This document shows positions 1-8,407 of a stretch of 64,000 nucleotides of DNA, one piece after another. The notes beneath the pieces are model-generated. The model had not been told where the DNA came from. It did no database searches and saw only the letters and a list, made by a program, of their open reading frames with translations. The position numbers were made by a program, and so were the translations under genes. Position 1 is the first letter of the stretch, and each line of letters starts with the position of its first letter. The DNA is from Streptomyces sp. NBC_01454. GTDB lineage: Bacteria > Actinomycetota > Actinomycetes > Streptomycetales > Streptomycetaceae. The DNA lies in NCBI RefSeq assembly GCF_036227565.1, contig NZ_CP109460.1:4402001-4466000 (forward strand), in the 5' to 3' direction.

Positions 1-458
1 AGCGCACTGCCGCGGAGTACGCCGAGGCCGTAGCGCCGGAGCCGGACGACCGGCTGCTGCCGGTCCGGCCCGGCGCGATGCCGCTGGCCGACTTCCTCGT
101 CACCCGCTGTCTCGAACTCGTCGTGCACGGTGACGACCTCGCGGCGGCGACCGGCACCACGATCCCCTTCGACCGCCAGGCTCTGGCCACCACCACCCGC
201 CTGCTGGCCGACACCCTGGCGGACAAGGCGCCCGGCGGATCGGTGGAGCTGCGCATTCCGCCGTTCGCCGTGGTGCAGTGCGTGGCGGGCCCCAAGCACA
301 CCCGCGGCACCCCGCCGAATGTCGTCGAGACCGACCCGCTGACCTGGATCCGGCTCGCCACGGGCCGTACGACCTGGGACCGGGCGCGGGACGCGGCGGA
401 TGTCAGCGCCAGCGGCGAGCGGTCCGACATCGGCGGATATCTGCCCCTGCTGAGCTGA
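1..458 (+). CDS. Maleylpyruvate isomerase / sterol-carrier family protein, 3' part
   Basis: The reading frame is open from the first bases of the window (frame starting at base 3) to a TGA at 456-458, so the start lies upstream and only about 151 C-terminal residues are seen. The visible part has the segment RCLELVVHGDDLA, typical of the helical DinB/MDMPI-type mycothiol-dependent enzymes in actinomycetes, followed by a C-terminal region like the small sterol-carrier-like domain of that family (SVELRIPPFAVVQC). In Streptomyces a gene of this family commonly sits directly before purF, which supports the call. The substrate is unknown. The ATG at 78 is internal and should not be taken as the start. 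Confidence 0.7.
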   Translation, partial: RTAAEYAEAVAPEPDDRLLPVRPGAMPLADFLVTRCLELVVHGDDLAAATGTTIPFDRQALATTTRLLADTLADKAPGGSVELRIPPFAVVQCVAGPKHTRGTPPNVVETDPLTWIRLATGRTTWDRARDAADVSASGERSDIGGYLPLLS

Positions 459-729
459 CGGCCGCGGGCCCGGCGGAGGCGAGTGGGGCACGGCGCGCCG
501 TGCCGACGGCGGCCGGCGGGGGCGTCGCGCATCTCACACGGAGCGGGGCGCGCCCCCGCGGCGCAAGATCCACACGGCGGGCGCCGCGCGTCCCGTGCCC
601 CGCGGCGCACCAGGTGAGCCAAGGGATCCGGGGCGCGCCGGGGCGCCGAGCCGCCCACCACGGGCGTGGGCACGCCAAGCCGAGCGGCCGCTCGTTCATG
701 CACTCATCCAGGTCCGGGGCCATCCCCGG

Positions 730-767
730 TTCGGATGAATCCGCGACCTGCCCTAGACTCGGTGCCG
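730..767 (+). promoter_or_regulatory. purF promoter, probably leaderless
   Basis: A TAGACT hexamer at 754-759 matches the actinobacterial -10 element and lies 7 bases before the purF GTG at 767. A TTCGGA hexamer at 730-735 sits 18 bases upstream of it as a weak -35. No Shine-Dalgarno sequence precedes the GTG, so the transcript probably starts at or next to the start codon. The rest of the 459-729 spacer shows no gene; it is GC-rich with no clear structure. Confidence 0.5.
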
Positions 768-2326
768 TGCCACGTGGTGACGGACGACTCAGCCACGACC
801 TGCTCCCCGGTGAGAAGGGCCCCCAGGACGCTTGTGGCGTCTTCGGTGTCTGGGCTCCGGGTGAAGAGGTCGCCAAACTCACCTATTTCGGGCTGTATGC
901 GCTGCAGCACCGCGGACAGGAGTCCGCGGGCATCGCGGTGAGCAACGGCTCCCAGATCCTCGTTTTCAAGGACATGGGCCTGGTTTCCCAGGTCTTCGAC
1001 GAGACTTCGCTCGGCTCCCTCCAGGGCCATATCGCCGTGGGCCATGCCCGCTACTCCACCACCGGCGCCTCGGTGTGGGAGAACGCCCAGCCGACGTTCC
1101 GTGCCACCGCGCACGGCTCCATCGCGCTCGGCCACAACGGCAACCTGGTGAACACCGCCGAGCTGGCGGATCTGGTCGCCGCGCTGCCCCGTGAAGGCGG
1201 CCGCGCGACCCAGGTCGCGGCCACCAACGACACCGACCTGGTGACGGCCCTGCTGGCCGGCCAGGTCGACGAGGAGGGCAAGCCGCTGACCGTCGAGGAG
1301 GCCGCCCCGCGCGTCCTGCCGAAGGTCATGGGCGCCTTCTCGCTCTGCTTCATGGACGAGCACACGCTCTACGCCGCCCGCGACCCGCAGGGCATCCGCC
1401 CGCTGGTCCTGGGCCGTCTCGAGCGCGGCTGGGTGGTGGCCTCCGAGACCGCCGCCCTGGACATCTGCGGCGCCAGCTTCATCCGCGAGATCGAGCCCGG
1501 CGAGATGGTCGCCATCGACGAGAACGGCCTGCGCAGCAGCCGCTTCGCCGAGGCCCGCCCCAAGGGCTGTGTCTTCGAGTACGTCTATCTCGCCCGCCCG
1601 GACACCGACATCGCCGGCCGCAATGTGTACCTCTCCCGGGTGGAGATGGGCCGCAAGCTGGCCGCCGAGGCGCCCGCCGACGCCGATCTGGTGATAGCGA
1701 CTCCGGAGTCCGGTACCCCGGCCGCCGTCGGGTACGCCGAGGCCAGCGGCATCCCCTACGGCTCGGGCCTGGTCAAGAACTCCTACGTCGGCCGGACCTT
1801 CATCCAGCCCTCGCAGACCATCCGCCAGCTCGGCATCCGCCTCAAGCTCAACCCCCTCAAGGAAGTCATCCGCGGCAAGCGCCTGGTGGTCGTCGACGAC
1901 TCGATCGTCCGCGGCAACACTCAGCGCGCTCTGGTCCGGATGCTCCGCGAGGCCGGGGCGGCCGAGGTCCACATCCGGATCTCCTCCCCGCCGATCAAGT
2001 GGCCGTGCTTCTTCGGCATCGACTTCGCCACCCGCGCGGAGCTGATCGCCAACGGGCTGAGCGTGGAGGAGATCGGCAAGTCGCTGGGCGCCGACTCGCT
2101 CTCGTACATCTCCATCGACGGCATGATCGAGGCGACCACGATCGCCAAGCCGAATCTGTGCCGCGCCTGCTTCGACGGCGAGTACCCGATGGACCTGCCC
2201 GACCCGGATCTGCTGGGCAAGCACCTCCTGGAATCGGAGACCGCGAGCCGGACCAAGTCCGATGTGGACGGCGTCCAGACGCTCACCGCCGGGGTCGGCG
2301 GCGCCGACGCGCTGCGTCGCCCGTAG
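767..2326 (+). CDS. purF: Amidophosphoribosyltransferase
   Basis: Catalyses the first committed step of purine synthesis, replacing the pyrophosphate of PRPP with ammonia from glutamine. The GTG at 767 gives 519 residues beginning VPRGDGRL, as in other Streptomyces PurF proteins. A 22-residue propeptide precedes Cys23 (DACGVFG), the class II glutaminase nucleophile exposed by self-cleavage. The PRPP-binding signature VVVVDDSIVRGNT-like segment lies near residues 372-386. Cys268, Cys414, Cys465 and Cys468 have exactly the spacing of the [4Fe-4S] ligands of Bacillus PurF. purM follows 34 bases downstream, so the two are probably cotranscribed. There are no anomalies apart from the missing ribosome binding site. 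Confidence 0.97.
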   Translation: MPRGDGRLSHDLLPGEKGPQDACGVFGVWAPGEEVAKLTYFGLYALQHRGQESAGIAVSNGSQILVFKDMGLVSQVFDETSLGSLQGHIAVGHARYSTTGASVWENAQPTFRATAHGSIALGHNGNLVNTAELADLVAALPREGGRATQVAATNDTDLVTALLAGQVDEEGKPLTVEEAAPRVLPKVMGAFSLCFMDEHTLYAARDPQGIRPLVLGRLERGWVVASETAALDICGASFIREIEPGEMVAIDENGLRSSRFAEARPKGCVFEYVYLARPDTDIAGRNVYLSRVEMGRKLAAEAPADADLVIATPESGTPAAVGYAEASGIPYGSGLVKNSYVGRTFIQPSQTIRQLGIRLKLNPLKEVIRGKRLVVVDDSIVRGNTQRALVRMLREAGAAEVHIRISSPPIKWPCFFGIDFATRAELIANGLSVEEIGKSLGADSLSYISIDGMIEATTIAKPNLCRACFDGEYPMDLPDPDLLGKHLLESETASRTKSDVDGVQTLTAGVGGADALRRP

Positions 2327-2360
2327 AGCTCGTACACACACGACAGGAAAGTTCTCAGCC

Positions 2361-3431
2361 ATGTCCGCTGAATCCTCCGGTGCCAGCTACGCAGCCGCGG
2401 GCGTCGACATCGAAGCCGGCGACCGCGCCGTGGACCTCATGAAGGAGTGGGTGAAGAAGGCCACCCGCCCCGAGGTCGTCGGCGGCCTGGGCGGCTTCGC
2501 CGGCCTCTTCGACGCCTCCGCCCTCAAGCGTTACGAGCGTCCGCTGCTCGCCTCGGCGACCGACGGCGTCGGCACCAAGGTCGACATCGCCCGCAAGATG
2601 GGCGTCTACGACAGCATCGGCCACGACCTCGTCGGCATGGTCGTCGACGACCTGGTCGTCTGCGGCGCCGAACCGCTGTTCATGACCGACTACATCTGCG
2701 TCGGCAAGGTCTACCCCGAGCGGGTCGCCGCCATCGTCAAGGGCATCGCCGAGGGCTGTGTGCTGGCCGGCTGCGCGCTGGTCGGCGGCGAGACCGCGGA
2801 GCACCCGGGGCTGCTGGGCGCGGACGAGTTCGACGTCGCCGGCGCCGGCACGGGCGTCGTCGAGGCGGACCGCGTCCTGGGCGCGGACCGTATCCGTACG
2901 GGCGACGCGGTGATCGCCATGGCATCCTCCGGGCTTCACTCGAACGGGTACTCGCTGGTCCGCCATGTCCTGTTCGACCGCGCGGGCATGGCCCTCGACC
3001 GGGAGATCCCGGAGTTCGGCCGCACGCTCGGCGAGGAGCTCCTGGAGCCCACCAAGATCTACTCGCTGGACTGCCTGGCGCTGACCCGCACCACCGACGT
3101 GCACGCCTTCTCGCACATCACCGGCGGCGGCCTGGCCAACAACCTCGCCCGGGTGATCCCGGACGGTCTGCACGCCACGGTCGACCGCGGCACCTGGACG
3201 CCGGGCCCGGTCTTCGACCTGGTCGGTTCGGCCGGCGCGGTCGAGCGCGGGGAGCTGGAGAAGACCCTGAACATGGGCGTCGGCATGATCGCCGTCGTCC
3301 CGCAGGAGTCGGTGCAGGCCGCTCTGACCACACTCGCCGACCGCGGTGTGGACGCCTGGGTCAGCGGTGAGATCGTCGACCGCGGTGACCACGCAGAGGC
3401 AGTGACCCTGACCGGTGACTACGCGAGCTGA
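2361..3431 (+). CDS. purM: Phosphoribosylformylglycinamidine cyclo-ligase (AIR synthetase)
   Basis: Closes the imidazole ring of the purine precursor (FGAM to AIR, using ATP) in the cytoplasm. The ATG at 2361 follows AGGAAAG at 2345-2351 and gives 356 residues, the normal family length. Family features include YAAAGVDIEAGD at the N-terminus, SATDGVGTKVDIA (ATP/phosphate region), the MVVDDLVVCGAEPLFMTDY segment and the GGG of SHITGGGLANNL. It lies 34 bases after purF, consistent with a purFM operon, and ends just before a pair of hairpins shared with the convergent downstream gene. Confidence 0.97.
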   Translation: MSAESSGASYAAAGVDIEAGDRAVDLMKEWVKKATRPEVVGGLGGFAGLFDASALKRYERPLLASATDGVGTKVDIARKMGVYDSIGHDLVGMVVDDLVVCGAEPLFMTDYICVGKVYPERVAAIVKGIAEGCVLAGCALVGGETAEHPGLLGADEFDVAGAGTGVVEADRVLGADRIRTGDAVIAMASSGLHSNGYSLVRHVLFDRAGMALDREIPEFGRTLGEELLEPTKIYSLDCLALTRTTDVHAFSHITGGGLANNLARVIPDGLHATVDRGTWTPGPVFDLVGSAGAVERGELEKTLNMGVGMIAVVPQESVQAALTTLADRGVDAWVSGEIVDRGDHAEAVTLTGDYAS

Positions 3432-3447
3432 GCAGCCCGACCGGGCC

Positions 3448-3480
3448 GGCGCCCGCACCGGCAGTCACCGGTGCGGCGCC
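3448..3480 (+). terminator. Hairpin after purM
   Basis: Inverted repeat with 13-base arms (GGCGCCCGCACCGG against CCGGTGCGGCGCC, one bulged base) and a 6-base loop, starting 17 bases after the purM stop. It has no T tract, as is usual in Streptomyces. Confidence 0.6.
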
Positions 3481-3542
3481 CGGACCCGTCGTCATACGGT
3501 GCGCAGTGGCCGCCGCGCTCCTCGTCATCCGGGCAGCACAGA

Positions 3543-3571
3543 ACCCGGTCCGGGCAATGCCCAGACCGGGT
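3543..3571. terminator. Bidirectional hairpin between purM and the DUF3073 gene
   Basis: ACCCGGTC pairs with GACCGGGT, with an inner GGGC/GCCC stem closing an AAT loop. It lies between the converging purM and DUF3073 genes and could stop transcription from either side. Confidence 0.6.
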
Positions 3572-3607
3572 CCGCGATGCTCTTGCGGGTGCCGCGAGCG
3601 CAGAACG

Positions 3608-3853
3608 TCAAGCGCGACGACGCTGCTGGGACGAGTCGCCGTCGTCCTCATCGTCGTCGTTGTACAGCTCTGCGTACCGTGCGTACGGGTCGTCGTCCTC
3701 GTCCTCCTCGAACGGCTCTGCGTTCGGAGGCTGCTGGTTCGACGGTGCTGCACCCAGCTCGTCGGCCAGTCGTGAGAGATCCGTCCCACCGCTGCTGTAC
3801 TTCAGCTGGCGGGCGACCTTTGTCTGCTTGGCCTTGGCCCGGCCGCGCCCCAT
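3608..3853 (-). CDS. DUF3073 domain-containing protein
   Basis: 81 residues from an ATG at 3853. The basic N-terminus MGRGRAKAKQTKVARQLKY followed by an acidic stretch (EEDEDDDPYARY, NDDDEDDGD) and a basic tail is the hallmark of the small DUF3073 family of actinobacteria, always found near purM. The charge pattern suggests a nucleic-acid or ribosome-associated protein, but no function is established. The gene is transcribed convergently to purFM and shares the hairpins between them. It has its own upstream spacer of over 300 bases. Confidence 0.9.
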   Translation of the reverse strand: MGRGRAKAKQTKVARQLKYSSGGTDLSRLADELGAAPSNQQPPNAEPFEEDEDDDPYARYAELYNDDDEDDGDSSQQRRRA

Positions 3854-4185
3854 GGGTCGACCCCCTCAATGACGGGGCTCGATGGCCCCAGAGTCTTGAC
3901 ACGCGTTCATGGATCAGAGCGGGCTCTCGACAGAGAGACCGGCCCGTAGGGCTTTAACGGTACCTGCTTCCGCGGCCATACGGTACGTCGCCCGCATCAC
4001 CCGCCGCTCGGCATGACCTGCGAGGTGCCCCGTCCCCGCTGGTCAACTGCGATTTTAACCTGTCCTGCACGGCGACCCGCCGACGGGTGGTGAGGGATGT
4101 CTCCCCCGACCGCCCGCGACGGGCCGCACAAGGCTGTGTTTCAGGCCGTTCCCGGCCGTTCCTCCGGCCGGGGTCGTCCGCCGGG
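3854..4185. other. Intergenic region upstream of the DUF3073 gene
   Basis: 332 bases between the end of vdh and the start of the DUF3073 gene, both on the minus strand. I see no credible coding sequence. A less GC-rich stretch near 4030-4070 probably holds the DUF3073 promoter. Confidence 0.5.
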
Positions 4186-5289
4186 TCAGGCGCGCCGCGC
4201 CTCCGCCATACGCTGCTCGGCCAGCCGGTCCGCGGCCGCGGCGGGCGGGATGCCGTCGGCCTTCGCACGCGCGAATATCGCGAGCGTGGTGTCGAAAATC
4301 TTCGCCGCCTTGGTCTTGCAGCGGTCGAAGTCGAAGCCGTGCAGCTCGTCGGCCACCTGGATGACGCCGCCGGCGTTCACCACGTAATCGGGGGCGTAGA
4401 GGATGCCGCGGTCGGACAGGTCCTTCTCGACGCCGGGGTGCGCGAGCTGGTTGTTGGCCGCGCCGCAGACCACCTTCGCGGTCAGCACCGGCAGCGACTC
4501 ATCGCTCAGCGCACCGCCCAGCGCGCACGGCGCATAGACGTCCAGCCCCTCGGTGCGGATCAGCTCCTCGGTGTCCGCGACGACGGTGACCTGCGGATGC
4601 ACGGTACGCACCCGGTCGACGCAGTCGCTGCGCACGTCCGTGATCACGACCTCGGCGCCATCCTGGAGGAGGTGCTCCACCAGGAGGTGGCCGACCTTGC
4701 CGACGCCCGCGATGCCCACCTTGCGGCCGCGCAGCGTCGGGTCGCCCCAGGCGTGCTGGGCCGAGGCGCGCATGCCCTGGAAGACGCCGTAGGCGGTCAG
4801 CACGGAGGAGTCGCCGGCGCCGCCGTTGGCGGGGGAGCGGCCGGTGGTCCACTTGTTCGTCCGGGCCACGACGTCCATGTCGGCGACGTAGGTGCCGACG
4901 TCGCAGGCCGTGACGTAGCGGCCCCCGAGGGAGGCCACGAACCGGCCGTAGGCGAGCAGGAGTTCCTCGGTCTTGACCAGATCGGGGTCACCGATGATGA
5001 CGGCCTTGCCGCCGCCGTGGTCCAGCCCGGCGAGGGCGTTCTTGTAGGACATGCCGCGCGAGAGGTTCAGGGCGTCCAGCACGGCCTCCTCCTCGGAGGC
5101 GTAGGCATGGAAGCGGGTGCCGCCGAGGGCGGGGCCCAGGGCGGTGCTGTGGATGGCGATCACGGCCTTGAGGCCGCTGGCGCGGTCCTGGCAGAGAACG
5201 ACCTGCTCATGGCCCCCCTGCTCCGATCGGAACAGGGTGTGCAGAACGCCGCCGTCGGTGCCGGCGGGGGCCGGACGTACGTCAGTCAC
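4186..5289 (-). CDS. vdh: Valine (branched-chain amino acid) dehydrogenase
   Basis: NAD-dependent oxidative deamination of valine, leucine and isoleucine, feeding branched-chain acyl-CoA precursors to macrolides and fatty acids. 367 residues from the GTG at 5289, preceded by GGGAG 8 bases upstream; an ATG at 5304 would add five residues. The Glu/Leu/Phe/Val dehydrogenase fold is clear: substrate region [15 protein letters not shown], catalytic Lys in [15 protein letters not shown] (Lys83 and Lys95), and the Rossmann motif GIAGVGKVG. It is divergent from the gene at 5502, sharing a 212-base promoter region. The location between DUF3073 and bldC matches S. coelicolor vdh. Confidence 0.93.
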   Translation of the reverse strand: MTDVRPAPAGTDGGVLHTLFRSEQGGHEQVVLCQDRASGLKAVIAIHSTALGPALGGTRFHAYASEEEAVLDALNLSRGMSYKNALAGLDHGGGKAVIIGDPDLVKTEELLLAYGRFVASLGGRYVTACDVGTYVADMDVVARTNKWTTGRSPANGGAGDSSVLTAYGVFQGMRASAQHAWGDPTLRGRKVGIAGVGKVGHLLVEHLLQDGAEVVITDVRSDCVDRVRTVHPQVTVVADTEELIRTEGLDVYAPCALGGALSDESLPVLTAKVVCGAANNQLAHPGVEKDLSDRGILYAPDYVVNAGGVIQVADELHGFDFDRCKTKAAKIFDTTLAIFARAKADGIPPAAAADRLAEQRMAEARRA

Positions 5290-5501
5290 GGTGGTGACTC
5301 CCATAGGTCGCGAGGGACGCCCTCCTGCGGGTGGGGAGGGCCGGTTGACAAGAGCGTAAGACCTGCCGGGCCGGTTGATCCGGCAGGTGCCCAGGATCAC
5401 CCTCTCCCGAGGGACGGGCATGGGACGATCTGGTCGTATCGCAGGCCGGCGGGGGCCTTCGGGATCTCCTGGCGGCGGACTCCCCCTTTGAAGGAGCGGG
5501 C

Positions 5502-6338
5502 GTGGCCCTGGCGTCGTCGGTGAAGGTCCCGTACATGGCATATCTACGGGTCTACGAGCCGCTGGCTGCATTCCCCGAGCCGGAACGCTCCCACTGGGCG
5601 CGCTATGCCAAACGGGAGGACACCCCCACCGCCCAGGACGAGCAGCGCCGGGCGCTGGCCGATCTGCTGCCCACGCCCCCGGTGCCGGTGCCGGTCCACG
5701 AGAGCGCGGACGCCTTCGTCGCCGTCGTGGACGAGGTGACCTGCGTGTGTCCGTGGCGCACCCGGCTGCGCGGCTGGCAGGCGCTGGAGGAACTGTCCGA
5801 GCTGCTGCCGGCGTCGGTGCTGGACGCGGCGCTGCCCCCGGTGGTGCGTCTGCAGGCGGCCACCGACTACGAGCGGTGGCGCGAGGGCAACCCGGACGCC
5901 CGGCCCTGGATCCGCGGGGCGACCTGGCACGTCCCGGTCCGCTGGTTCGTGCTCTTCGACGACGGTGAGCGGGAGTACACGAAGAGTGACCAGGCGCCCG
6001 TGCTGCGTTACCGGACGCCGATGGTGCAGGCCAGGCGCCGGGTCGCCCGGGGGCTGCGCACGCTGCGGGACGCGCTGGAAGAGGGGCCGCTGATCGACGG
6101 CCTGGTAGATGTGGGGCGCTGGCTCGAGGAATTCCACCCGCGTTCGCTCGTGGAGCTGGACTACGGAGGGCTGGTGCACGCGGTGCCCGAGGGGCAGCTC
6201 GCCGAGGACCGTTCCGCCGCCGAGGTGGCGGAGGGGCTGGCGGCGCTGCGCGACGGGGACGGCGAGCGGGCGGGTGTCGCGTACGAGAAGCTTTCCCAGC
6301 GGTGGCGGGCGGTCCGCGAGCGCCAGTTCTCCAGCTGA
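5502..6338 (+). CDS. Conserved Streptomyces hypothetical protein
   Basis: 278 residues from a GTG at 5502 with AAGGAG at 5491-5496. I recognise no catalytic motif. It is a soluble, Arg/Glu-rich protein with tryptophan-rich segments ([20 protein letters not shown]) and a leucine-rich helical C-terminus ([16 protein letters not shown]). The position between vdh and bldC is conserved in the genus, suggesting a housekeeping role that cannot be read from sequence. A strong terminator follows about 170 bases downstream. Confidence 0.8.
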   Translation: MALASSVKVPYMAYLRVYEPLAAFPEPERSHWARYAKREDTPTAQDEQRRALADLLPTPPVPVPVHESADAFVAVVDEVTCVCPWRTRLRGWQALEELSELLPASVLDAALPPVVRLQAATDYERWREGNPDARPWIRGATWHVPVRWFVLFDDGEREYTKSDQAPVLRYRTPMVQARRRVARGLRTLRDALEEGPLIDGLVDVGRWLEEFHPRSLVELDYGGLVHAVPEGQLAEDRSAAEVAEGLAALRDGDGERAGVAYEKLSQRWRAVRERQFSS

Positions 6339-6504
6339 GCGCCGGCGGGCGTCCCGCGGCCCGTGGCGCGGAAGCGCTGCGTACGCTTTCCCTGCTGGGG
6401 CGGTAAAGGACGTAGGTCCTGATCCGGGCGATTGCCTCAAGCGTGACCTAAAGCACTGACTTCGGGTCTTGCTCCCAAGCCATACCCTCGTGTCAAAATA
6501 GGAC

Positions 6505-6527
6505 AAGGAGCCCGACCCGGGCTCCTT
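6505..6527 (+). terminator. Rho-independent-type hairpin
   Basis: AAGGAGCCC pairs perfectly with GGGCTCCTT around a 5-base loop (GACCC), about 170 bases after the gene ending at 6338. Confidence 0.75.
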
Positions 6528-6851
6528 CCGTCCAACTAAGGGCGGATAGATCGGTATTGCGTTCCTTGAGGGGTCTCGTGGCGGCTGAGCATGCTGTGAC
6601 TGATCGTCACGGCCGTGTGACTGTCCGCTATGGCACGGTCCATCGGCATCCGCCGAGGTTGAACACCTGAGAGGGCAATTCCATCGGTTTGGCCGACGTG
6701 GCTGGACAGATGGTGTAGTTGTAGTGCCGAGGACAAGCCGTTCGTCCTATAACCGACTCGGCCCGCGTCCGCCATTTCGGGCAACGTGGGTCAAGGTGCA
6801 GAATTTAGAGGAAAGAACCGTGATGGTTCGGTTCTCCCGAGGAGGCCGCTC
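6528..6851 (+). promoter_or_regulatory. bldC upstream region
   Basis: 324 bases without a gene before bldC, noticeably less GC-rich than the surroundings. It contains a small dyad GTGAC-TGATC-GTCAC at 6596-6610 and AT-rich stretches near 6795-6830. It must hold the bldC promoter; I cannot assign the exact -10/-35 boxes. The 6339-6504 stretch before the terminator shows nothing. Confidence 0.5.
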
Positions 6852-7058
6852 ATGACCGCTCGCACCCCTGACGCCGAGCCGCTGCTTACCCCCGCTGAGG
6901 TTGCCACGATGTTCCGCGTGGACCCGAAGACGGTGACCCGCTGGGCCAAGGCAGGCAAGCTCACGTCCATCCGCACGCTCGGAGGACATCGGCGTTACCG
7001 CGAGGCTGAGGTCCGCGCACTGCTCGCGGGCATTCCGCAGCAGCGCAGCGAGGCCTGA
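6852..7058 (+). CDS. bldC: Developmental regulator BldC (MerR-like)
   Basis: 68 residues from an ATG at 6852, with GGAGG 8 bases upstream. The protein is a single winged helix-turn-helix of the MerR/SoxR type without the usual C-terminal coiled coil or effector domain: LTPAEVATMFRVDPKTVTRW forms the HTH, followed by GKLTSIRTLGGHRRY (wing) and a short AEVRALL helix. BldC binds DNA cooperatively at direct repeats and delays sporulation in Streptomyces. It is monocistronic, with a strong terminator 139 bases downstream. Confidence 0.97.
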   Translation: MTARTPDAEPLLTPAEVATMFRVDPKTVTRWAKAGKLTSIRTLGGHRRYREAEVRALLAGIPQQRSEA

Positions 7059-7196
7059 ATAACCGCATAACCAGGCCGTTTTCGGGGCCCCCAACCCGAA
7101 AATGCCTGCTTTGCACCACCATGCTTCACATAGCTCCATATGACGCGGTGCCTGCCCCAACGGGCTCCACACCCGCTCCATCTGGGTACGTCATCG

Positions 7197-7234
7197 ATCG
7201 CGCTGGACTCCGCCGGGTCCAGCGCGATTTTTTT
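7197..7234 (+). terminator. bldC intrinsic terminator
   Basis: ATCGCGCTGGAC pairs with GTCCAGCGCGAT around an 8-base loop, followed by a run of seven T. This is a textbook intrinsic terminator, unusual in Streptomyces for its long T tract. Confidence 0.92.
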
Positions 7235-7510
7235 GCGTGCGCCTGCTTCAGGGCCCGCCGCGGCGCTCGGGTCGGCCCGGCGCCGACGCTCTCCCGGATG
7301 CCGGTCAGGGTGCCTTCACGGGTCCTGTGAGGGTCTTTGTGCGCGGACGTGGCGCCCTCGTTCCGGAGCCGTTCATGGGTGGTGCAATTGCACATATTAA
7401 ATTGACCGGTTGTAGGGCAGCGGTAAGTTCCGCATCTCGCCAAACTTGTTCGGTGACACCCGTCACACTACGCGGCGCTTGAAGACGATACGTCCGCTGC
7501 GATAGAGAAC

Positions 7511-7558
7511 GGCACCCGCCGCACCCGCCGCACCCACCGCACCCACCGCACCCACCAC
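7511..7558. repeat. Nine-base tandem repeat between bldC and the DUF6274 gene
   Basis: About five copies of a CGCACCCAC-like unit (early copies read CGCACCCGC). On the minus strand they would encode Val/Ala-Gly-Ala repeats, but I see no good start for a gene there. The rest of 7235-7605 shows no coding sequence. Confidence 0.6.
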
Positions 7559-7605
7559 AGGGTCCAGCCTGTCAGCGCACGGCCGGTGATGCATGCGGCA
7601 ATTGG

Positions 7606-7839
7606 TCACCGGGTCGCAGGACTTTCGTCCTCGGCGGCCGGCGGCTCGCAGCGGGCCGGAGGGGGTTCGGGGGCGGCCCGGGGTGCCGGAGCCCCGGAGC
7701 GGGCCGCGTGCGGCTCCAGGGCGAGCCGTAGCAGCTGGTGGCAGATGGGGCAGTGCCGCGTCAGATGGCGGTAGCCCGTGGCGGCTGCCAGGTGGGCCCG
7801 CAGCAGCGCCCTGGTCTTGTGCCGCACCGCAGTGGTCAT
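7606..7839 (-). CDS. Small DUF6274-like protein
   Basis: 77 residues from an ATG at 7839. The N-terminal part (RALLRAHLAAATGYRHLTRH) is helical and is followed by a CPICH motif that could hold half of a zinc site; the tail is Pro/Ala/Glu-rich and looks disordered. Small proteins of this kind, which I recall as DUF6274, occur next to bldC in many Streptomyces. No function is known. It is convergent with bldC. Confidence 0.6.
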   Translation of the reverse strand: MTTAVRHKTRALLRAHLAAATGYRHLTRHCPICHQLLRLALEPHAARSGAPAPRAAPEPPPARCEPPAAEDESPATR

Positions 7840-8202
7840 CACGCATCCCTCCCCGCCCCGCGCCCTTCCTTCGTGGGTACCGGGGGTACGTGCCGCCGTC
7901 AATACAGCGGGCCGCAATCCGGCTACGGACCGCACCCGGTGGGGGCGGGGGAGGGGAGCAGGGCTACGGCGGGTGTCCCGGGGGAGGTGGACGTCGGTAC
8001 GGGGCCGGGTCCGAAGGGTGCGGGGGGCGGGGGCGGCGATGCGGGCCGTGCGGGCGGCGACGCGACCCGTACGGGATGGCGGGGCGACCCGTGCCGGGCG
8101 GCGATGCGGGCCGCAGCGGGTGTTCCTGACGGAATGTGGGGGGCGTCCGGGGGTGGCTCCGCGGTGGGGCGGGCCCCGGCGGTGCCGGACAGGGCACAGC
8201 AG
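7840..8202. other. GC-rich spacer between the DUF6274 gene and tRNA-Asp
   Basis: 363 bases rich in G tracts. Open frames run through it on both strands, but with repetitive Pro/Gly/Arg composition and no ribosome binding site, so I call no gene here. Confidence 0.5.
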
Positions 8203-8233
8203 TACGGCCCGCACCGGAGAGGTGCGGGCCGTA
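8203..8233 (-). terminator. Terminator of the single tRNA-Asp gene
   Basis: TACGGCCCGCACC pairs with GGTGCGGGCCGTA around GGAGA, starting 6 bases after the 3' end of the tRNA on the minus strand. Confidence 0.8.
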
Positions 8234-8239
8234 GAAATG

Positions 8240-8314
8240 CGGTCCTGACGGGATTTGAACCCGCGGCCTCCACCTTGACAGGGTGGCGAGCACTCCAAAC
8301 TGCTCCACAGGACC
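8240..8314 (-). tRNA. tRNA-Asp(GUC), copy 1
   Basis: 75 bases. Acceptor GGTCCTG pairs with CAGGACC; the anticodon loop CTGTCAA on a CCACC/GGTGG stem gives anticodon GTC; the T arm GGGTTCAAATCCC is intact; the CCA end is not encoded. It is identical to the copy at 13028-13102. Confidence 0.96.
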
Positions 8315-8407
8315 TTGCGTGTGCTTTCCGCTTGCGGCGGGCTGCGAAGCAAGACTGTACAGCAGGTCAGGGGGTGCGGTCGAACTCGATACCGGTAGCC
8401 CTGGTTC

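Noticed and set aside
278..766. Upstream extension of the purF frame (to 682 residues)
   Set aside because: The extension is low-complexity Arg/Pro/Ala, overlaps the preceding gene and would bury Cys23 deep in the chain; the family starts at the GTG at 767.
3611..3957. Ser-rich plus-strand frames over the DUF3073 gene
   Set aside because: They are shadows of the acidic Glu/Asp codons of the minus-strand gene.
7463..7594. Possible small minus-strand gene with Val/Ala-Gly repeats before bldC's neighbour
   Set aside because: The sequence is a nine-base tandem repeat, there is no ribosome binding site and no recognisable homologue pattern.
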